Positions 15,338 to 19,967 of a stretch of DNA of 19,967 nt are shown here, in pieces. Each line of letters begins with the position of its first letter. The first letter of the stretch is position 1. The translations under genes and the position numbers were made by a program. The DNA comes from an uncultured Bacteroidales bacterium (lineage in GTDB: Bacteria; Bacteroidota; Bacteroidia; Bacteroidales; Paludibacteraceae): the NCBI GenBank assembly GCA_937907165.1, contig CALCUH010000061.1:1-19967 (forward strand), in the 5' to 3' direction. The notes below the pieces were generated by a model. It searched no databases and was not told the DNA's origin. It saw nothing but the letters and a program-made list of their open reading frames with translations.

Positions 15338-15376
15338 AAAAATGCGGAATCCTTTATAGGAGTTCCGCATTTTTTT
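15338..15376. terminator. Bidirectional intrinsic terminator between ispF and the hybrid kinase gene
   Basis: ATGCGGAA (15342-15349) pairs with TTCCGCAT (15363-15370), extended by A-run against T-run. An inner TCC/GGA pairing sits around a short loop. Six further T residues follow on the plus strand, and the matching A-run gives a T-tract on the minus strand. It lies 20 bp past ispF and 16 bp past the kinase stop, so it can serve both convergent genes. Confidence 0.9.
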
Positions 15377-15391
15377 GCGATTAATATTAAG

Positions 15392-17881
15392 TTATTGGTT
15401 GTATTTTCCCAATAAAGTTTCCGCTTCATCCAAAGTGTCTTGTATGGATTCCGTCAGTTTGTGGAATTTTTTCTTGCTAATTTCCTTCTCGTAGTTATCG
15501 TTCCTCTCAAGAATGGTTAGCGTCTCTACGATTTCTTTCTTTTGAATGGTACGGAAGAGCGGTAACATTTTATGAGCGAAATGATGCACATCTTTACTAC
15601 TCTTATCATCCCAAGCTTTCTTTAGTTCGTTCAAGTTGGAAAGGCTTTCTTGTATGAAAGACTTGAGAATCATTACTTCGGATTCCTTATCACCGCAAGC
15701 ATAATTGAGTAAACCGCTGAACGGAGATGTTTGGTTTTGATTAGCAGATTCTTCTTTCTCATCTTTCTCATCCGTTGATTCTAAGTTTTTCCCCCTCACT
15801 TGCTTTTTAATCGTTTCGGTTAATTGTTGTGCGGTGAATGGTTTGCATATGAATCCGTTGAAACCTTGTTCCTTGATGCTCTCTTCTGATATGTCGGCTC
15901 TTGCGGAGAGTGCGATAATCGGCAACGAGTCTGAATTTGTGATTTGTGGAGATTGACGGATGAGTTTCACGAATTCGAATCCGTTGATGCTTGGCATTTG
16001 GATGTCGGTCAACACAATGTCAATCGTTTCGTTCTCCATGATTTTCAGAGCCTCTGTTGGATCTTTTTGGGTATGGACAACCATCTCGTTGTTGTGTCCG
16101 AGCACTTCGGATATGAGTGTGAGTTGAATTTCGTCATCATCTAATACCAATACGTTGATTGGAGAATCCTCTTCTCCGTCGAAGATTTCATCCTTTTCGT
16201 CGTTTCTGTCTAGACGGAGAGTGATGGTAAAGGTGGAACCTTCATTCAGTTTGCTTTTTATGTCAATATCACCATCGAATAGGTTCACAAGTCTGCTGAC
16301 GATGCTAAGGCCTAAACCTGAACCTTCTTGTTGGGAGTGGTCTTCTCGGATGACGCGCTCATATTCTTCAAAGATATTCTCTTGATTTTCCTTGCTGATT
16401 CCGATACCTGTGTCTGAAACTTTGATGGTAAGCACGTCGAACGCCTCCTCCTGAGCTACATCTGCCGATATGCAAACCTTTCCCTCTTCAGTGAATTTTA
16501 TCGCATTGGATACTAGATTATTGCATATCTGTTGTATTCTGACTACGTCACCTCTCACTTTCCCAGGGTATCCGGTCACCTCCTTCTCCAATGCGATGTT
16601 TTTCTTTTGGGCTATAGGTTCGAAACTGATGAAAATCTCCTCTATCATTTCGTTCACTGAAAACAATTCTGGTTGAAGAATTATTTTACAATGCTCCAAT
16701 TTATTGGAATCCAATATATTAGTGATGAGTTGAAGCGTTTGATTAGAGGATTTCCTCATGTTAGAAAGATAATATTGTTGTTTCTCTGTCAGGGAAGTAT
16801 TACCCAATAATTCCATGTAGCCGATAGCGGAACCCATAGGCGCTTTCATGTCATGGGTGAGGCTGATCATCATTTTTTCCTGTTGGATATTCTTTTCCTC
16901 CAGTTTTTTCCTCAAAGCTTTGCTTCTGCTAACGTCGTTGAAGAGAAGCCAGCAGAAGAAGAGGATGACGACAATCGAAAGGATGGTGATGTAACGGAGT
17001 GTCTCTGCTGTTTGTGATAGGGTGACGTTTCGTCTGGCTTTTGCTTGTTGCATGGAGAGCCTATTGTCGAATTCAATCTTCCCGAGAATGGATTTCGTCT
17101 CCCTGGTGATTTCGTTGTTGTTGATTCTTAATGTGCTGATTTTTTGCATGATAGCCCTGTCTGTCCTAAGCTTTTCATTGCGGATTTTCAGCTTAATATC
17201 GTCGAGGATGCTTTGCGCCGTATCGGCTGGGTTGTAATACATCGAGAGGGAGTCCATCCATTGTTCGGCAGTTCCCATTGTCGTGATTGTTGTGTCAGAA
17301 GGACCTCCGTTTTTGGAAAAAGCCTCCGCCAATCTTTGAAAAAAGTTGCCTTTTTTCCCATGTCTTTTTTGAATAATGGTGTCTTGCTTGATGGAGGAAC
17401 TCTTGCTTTTAGAACCGAAATTTTTCAGTGAGTCTTCCATGAGCATGGTGCGGATGTTCGCTTTGTAGAGCTTTTCAAGATTATCCTTGTTTGTCAGCTT
17501 TACAAGTTCGTTAAGGTTCTCCTCTTTCTTTTTCAGCAAGCCGGAGACACTGTCAATGGATTGGATTTGGTAAGCGTCGGTCAGAAGGCTTTTAAGCGTG
17601 TCCATATGACTTTGCGCCACAGCGACTTTTTCCTTGTAAAGGATGAAATCTGTGGTGTCTACCATCATCGGTCCGATAAGGTTTTCCGCATTAAGTAAGT
17701 CTGTTAGGATAGTGTTTACCAACTCCTCTTGTTGTTGGTAAGCATTCTGTTGCCCTATTTCGTCGGTAATCGCTTCGGTGTTGCGGTATACGAAATAGAT
17801 ACTTCCGACACCAATGCCGATGAGGATTAAATAACTGACTACTATCCTTATAATGGTCCGTTTTTCCTTCTCTTTCTCCAT
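15392..17881 (-). CDS. Hybrid sensor histidine kinase with receiver and C-terminal HPt domains
   Basis: This is an 829-residue inner-membrane phosphorelay kinase. Transmembrane segments lie near 10-32 and 297-314. The segment between them (about 33-296) is periplasmic, mostly helical and matches no sensor domain I recognise. The dimerisation domain has the phospho-accepting His343 (ISLTHDMKAPMG). The ATPase domain has the N box (CNNLVSNAIKF, Asn459), G1 (SDTGIGIS, Asp490) and G2 (GSGLGLS, 520-526). The receiver (about 576-692) has the acidic DDDE cluster, phospho-acceptor Asp626 (VLTDIQMP) and Lys680 (ICKPF). The C-terminal HPt-like helical domain has His770 in HHFAHKMLPLFRTI, with His766 and His767 next to it. 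The start codon overlaps the regulator's stop by one base (TAATG), implying translational coupling and a shared pathway. All catalytic motifs appear intact. The stimulus is unknown. Confidence 0.95.
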   Translation of the reverse strand: MEKEKEKRTIIRIVVSYLILIGIGVGSIYFVYRNTEAITDEIGQQNAYQQQEELVNTILTDLLNAENLIGPMMVDTTDFILYKEKVAVAQSHMDTLKSLLTDAYQIQSIDSVSGLLKKKEENLNELVKLTNKDNLEKLYKANIRTMLMEDSLKNFGSKSKSSSIKQDTIIQKRHGKKGNFFQRLAEAFSKNGGPSDTTITTMGTAEQWMDSLSMYYNPADTAQSILDDIKLKIRNEKLRTDRAIMQKISTLRINNNEITRETKSILGKIEFDNRLSMQQAKARRNVTLSQTAETLRYITILSIVVILFFCWLLFNDVSRSKALRKKLEEKNIQQEKMMISLTHDMKAPMGSAIGYMELLGNTSLTEKQQYYLSNMRKSSNQTLQLITNILDSNKLEHCKIILQPELFSVNEMIEEIFISFEPIAQKKNIALEKEVTGYPGKVRGDVVRIQQICNNLVSNAIKFTEEGKVCISADVAQEEAFDVLTIKVSDTGIGISKENQENIFEEYERVIREDHSQQEGSGLGLSIVSRLVNLFDGDIDIKSKLNEGSTFTITLRLDRNDEKDEIFDGEEDSPINVLVLDDDEIQLTLISEVLGHNNEMVVHTQKDPTEALKIMENETIDIVLTDIQMPSINGFEFVKLIRQSPQITNSDSLPIIALSARADISEESIKEQGFNGFICKPFTAQQLTETIKKQVRGKNLESTDEKDEKEESANQNQTSPFSGLLNYACGDKESEVMILKSFIQESLSNLNELKKAWDDKSSKDVHHFAHKMLPLFRTIQKKEIVETLTILERNDNYEKEISKKKFHKLTESIQDTLDEAETLLGKYNQ

Positions 17882-19182
17882 TATTCCATGTTGTAATGTT
17901 TCATCTTATTGTATAGCGTTTTCCTGTCGATTTTAAGCATGATTGCGGCCTTGCTCTTGTTATTGTTGCACACTTCGAGCGCCTTCATGATTTTACGTTT
18001 TTCGTATTCCTCGTTGTGAAGCGCTGCATTGTCGCTTAGATCGCCGGATTCTCCAATGATTTCGTCAGGGAGTTGGTTGGCTTTGATGTATTTGTCTTCG
18101 CAAAGCATGGCGGCTCTTTTGATTACGCTTTTCATTTGGCGTAAATTGCCTGTCCATTGGCATTTGTTTAGTATCTCCATGCTCTCTTCGTCGAAACCGA
18201 TGATTTTTTTGCCCAATTCGTCGTTTGCCTCTTCGAGAAAACTCTCGGCGAATAGAGGAATGTCTTCGTTTCTCTCCCTAAGGCTAGGTACTTGTAAAGA
18301 CACTTCGTTGAGGAATCTGTGGAGGTTTTCGCTGAATTTGTTCTCGCGGATTAGTCTGTATAAGTTCTCGCTGGAAGATGCGATGACTCTAATGTTGACT
18401 TCTTTCTCGGAGATGCCACCTAGTGGTTTCATCCTCTTTGCTTTCAGTTCTAAAAGCAATTGTTCTTGTATGTTTATCGGAAGTGCGTCCACATCTTCCA
18501 AATAAAGTATACCTCCTACGGAATCGGATAACATACCGGGCTCATCCTTTTGGACGGATGAACAGCCGAATAATTTGGTGGCTATGTCCGTTTCAGGAAT
18601 CTCTTTACAATTAACTTTAACGTAGGCGTTGTCTTTCCTCGAACTCTTTTGATGGATCATTTTGGCTACTTGACTTTTCCCGGTTCCCGGTTCTCCGCTG
18701 ATGAGCACTGTCATTTCGGTGGAGGCTACACGGTTGATCATTTCTGCCAAACGTTTAGAGGCAAGACTGTTCCCGTTGATGTATAACACGCCTTTTTTGA
18801 CGTTCTTATCCATTTCGGCTTCTTGTTGTTTCATGACCTCAGTCATTTTTTCGAACAACATTTCTGGTTTGATAGGTTTCGGTATATAATCCTTCGCTCC
18901 GATTTTCATGCATTCTACAGCGCTCTGAATTTCCGCATACCCAGTTAGAATAATGAATGGAGTTCCTATTTTTCTAGTTTTCGCCCATTTGAGCAAGTTC
19001 ATTCCGTCGTCGTCGGGAAGTCGTAAATCGGATAATATGATATCATATTTTGTTGAAGTCATTTTTACTTTCGCGTCTCCGACTGTCGATGAACTTTCTA
19101 CTGTAAACCCCTGCTTGCCGAGCCATGTTCTGAGCATTAAGCAAAAGGTCAGATCGTCTTCCACAATTAAAATTTTCTTCAT
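17881..19182 (-). CDS. NtrC-like response regulator with degenerate sigma54-type AAA+ domain
   Basis: This is a 433-residue regulator (numbering from the ATG at 19182). The receiver (about 1-120) has the acidic pocket VEDD, phospho-acceptor Asp52 (ILSDLRLPDDDG) and Lys102 (YIPKPI). The AAA+ domain has a good Walker A (GEPGTGKS, 163-170). Where family members have LFG then GAFTGA, it reads LFGCSSVQKDEPGM. Walker B is LYLEDVDAL rather than the usual LFLDEIGEL. The arginine-finger segment is FSENLHRFL rather than FREDLYYRL. Sensor II Arg348 is kept (WTGNLRQM). The C-terminus is a Fis-type helix-turn-helix (NKSKAAIMLKIDRKTLYNKM). It is a DNA-binding partner of the adjacent kinase, but it is doubtful as a sigma54 activator. 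The frame extends to a TTG at 19188; the ATG gives the usual MKKILIVEDD start. Confidence 0.93.
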   Translation of the reverse strand: MKKILIVEDDLTFCLMLRTWLGKQGFTVESSSTVGDAKVKMTSTKYDIILSDLRLPDDDGMNLLKWAKTRKIGTPFIILTGYAEIQSAVECMKIGAKDYIPKPIKPEMLFEKMTEVMKQQEAEMDKNVKKGVLYINGNSLASKRLAEMINRVASTEMTVLISGEPGTGKSQVAKMIHQKSSRKDNAYVKVNCKEIPETDIATKLFGCSSVQKDEPGMLSDSVGGILYLEDVDALPINIQEQLLLELKAKRMKPLGGISEKEVNIRVIASSSENLYRLIRENKFSENLHRFLNEVSLQVPSLRERNEDIPLFAESFLEEANDELGKKIIGFDEESMEILNKCQWTGNLRQMKSVIKRAAMLCEDKYIKANQLPDEIIGESGDLSDNAALHNEEYEKRKIMKALEVCNNNKSKAAIMLKIDRKTLYNKMKHYNME

Positions 19183-19210
19183 ATTCAATTCTTTTTTTCT
19201 GATACGTCCG

Positions 19211-19218
19211 CAAATTTA
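19211..19218 (-). promoter_or_regulatory. Candidate -7 box for the two-component operon
   Basis: The minus-strand sequence TAAATTTG fits TAnnTTTG, 28 bp upstream of the regulator's ATG. It is the same octamer as the one upstream of the OmpA-lipoprotein gene. No -33 TTG was seen. Confidence 0.45.
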
Positions 19219-19256
19219 ATTAAAGAAACGGAATTCTTTTGGTATATTTTTAAAAA

Positions 19257-19910
19257 ATGTCGATATTTGCACTTATGATTCCGATGATAATTAAAGGTTT
19301 GATAATAGGTGTCATCGTTTCCGCACCTGTCGGTCCAATGGGTATATTATGTATTCAGCGAACTTTGAATGGCGGGAGGGCGCATGGCATTTCCACTGCA
19401 TTAGGAGCCACGGCATCCGATTTGTTGTACGCTATCATTGCGGCCTTTAGTATGTCGATGGTTGTCGATTTTATTGATTCTCATCGTCTTATGCTTCAGA
19501 TAATTGGGTCGGTCATCGTCTTTGTTTTCGGTTTTTACACTTATGCGACGAATCCGGTCTCTAAATTGAAAAAGATGCGTGGGGGAAATCAAAATTATAT
19601 TCAGGAATTCATATCTTCTTTTTTGTTGACAGTAACAAATCCGTTAGTTGTATTTCTTTTTATCGCTTTGTTCGCCAAATATTCTTATCTTACAGACGAA
19701 ACTGAATTGGTGGATGTCATTTTGGGTATCTTCTGCATTATGTTAGGTGCTTGCTTTTGGTGGACGATTCTTGTTGGAGTTGTCAGTCATTTTCGGGATA
19801 GATTCAACTTGCGCGGATTGTATGTCATCAATAGAAGCACAGGTGTTTTGCTGATGGTCATCGCCTTTTTCAGCATTGTCTATTTCATTTATACAGAGGC
19901 GGTCGCCTAA
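19257..19910 (+). CDS. LysE-family amino-acid/metabolite exporter
   Basis: This is a 217-residue inner-membrane protein with about six hydrophobic segments (near 10-32, 48-70, 78-96, 117-140, 151-177 and 193-212). The N-terminal signature SAPVGPMGILCIQRTLNGG, the following GISTALGATASDLLYA, and TVTNPLVVFLFIALFA in the second half are typical of the LysE/RhtB exporters. These move amino acids or related small molecules out of the cell, usually by proton exchange. The actual substrate cannot be read from the sequence. In-frame Met codons at 19275 and 19284 are alternative starts. A TATATTTT box at 19243-19250 would leave almost no leader for the first ATG, which slightly favours a later one. 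It is divergent from the two-component operon across 74 bp. Confidence 0.88.
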   Translation: MSIFALMIPMIIKGLIIGVIVSAPVGPMGILCIQRTLNGGRAHGISTALGATASDLLYAIIAAFSMSMVVDFIDSHRLMLQIIGSVIVFVFGFYTYATNPVSKLKKMRGGNQNYIQEFISSFLLTVTNPLVVFLFIALFAKYSYLTDETELVDVILGIFCIMLGACFWWTILVGVVSHFRDRFNLRGLYVINRSTGVLLMVIAFFSIVYFIYTEAVA

Positions 19911-19930
19911 TCTATTTCAACGTTTCGCTT

Positions 19931-19967
19931 ATGAGTGTCATGAAAGCAGTTTTTGTAGAGAGTAATT
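19931..19967 (+). CDS. Possible start of another gene, cut by the window end
   Basis: An ATG at 19931, with a second in-frame at 19940, opens a frame that runs off the window: MSVMKAVFVESN. It begins 20 bp after the LysE-family stop, a spacing that fits co-transcription. Twelve codons are too few to name a family. A chance open frame is possible. Confidence 0.35.
   Translation, partial: MSVMKAVFVESN

Noticed and set aside
18029..18505. 158-codon open frame on the plus strand
   Set aside because: It is antisense to the NtrC-like regulator, Ser/Leu-rich in a way typical of reverse reading of helical domains, and has no motif of its own.
19183..19188. TTG start for the response regulator
   Set aside because: The ATG two codons later gives the standard receiver start MKKILIVEDD.

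Overview
The window looks like chromosome of a Bacteroidota member, probably Bacteroidales. Four things point that way. Two proteins end in type IX secretion (T9SS) sorting domains, one type A and one type B. There is a GSCFA-family protein. Upstream regions are AT-rich, carry TAnnTTTG-like -7 boxes and lack clear Shine-Dalgarno sequences. The histidine kinase is a hybrid with a C-terminal HPt of the AHKMLPLFR type. No rRNA, tRNA or CRISPR array was seen.

Layout, left to right. 1-1567 (minus): N-terminal 522 codons of the disaggregase ClpB, cut by the window edge. 1834-4767 (minus): a secreted GH74 xyloglucanase-type beta-propeller enzyme with an N-terminal carbohydrate-binding-like domain and a type A T9SS tail. 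5271-12251 (minus): a 2326-residue secreted surface protein with two beta-sandwich-like N-terminal regions, about 15 Ig-like modules and a type B (gliding-motility/CHU_C) sorting domain. 12252-12827: a 576-bp gene-free stretch rich in inverted repeats. 12828-14764 (minus): a two-gene unit, an OmpA-type peptidoglycan-binding lipoprotein followed by a GSCFA protein. 14839-15318 (plus): ispF, divergent from the OmpA gene and closed by a strong hairpin terminator shared with the convergent gene. 15392-19182 (minus): a translationally coupled two-component pair, an NtrC-like regulator then a hybrid histidine kinase. 19257-19910 (plus): a LysE-family exporter, divergent from the regulator. The first few codons of a possible further gene follow.

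Functionally, the GH74 enzyme and the giant Ig-like protein are both expected to leave the cell through T9SS, one probably to cut xyloglucan-like plant polymers and the other to act as an adhesin or surface filament. The kinase can be read as a full phosphorelay (His to Asp to HPt His) onto its neighbouring regulator. That regulator keeps a good Walker A and a Fis-type helix-turn-helix. However, its central AAA+ domain has lost the GAFTGA sigma54-contact loop, has Walker B acidic residues in swapped order, and lacks both expected arginine-finger residues. It is therefore unlikely to work as a normal sigma54 activator, and it is the most unusual protein in the window. The most unusual noncoding DNA is the 12.3-12.76 kb interval. 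It holds a perfect 15-bp operator-like palindrome just upstream of the giant gene and a compact nest of hairpins bounded by 10-bp inverted repeats, which resembles a small nonautonomous mobile element or a structured RNA.
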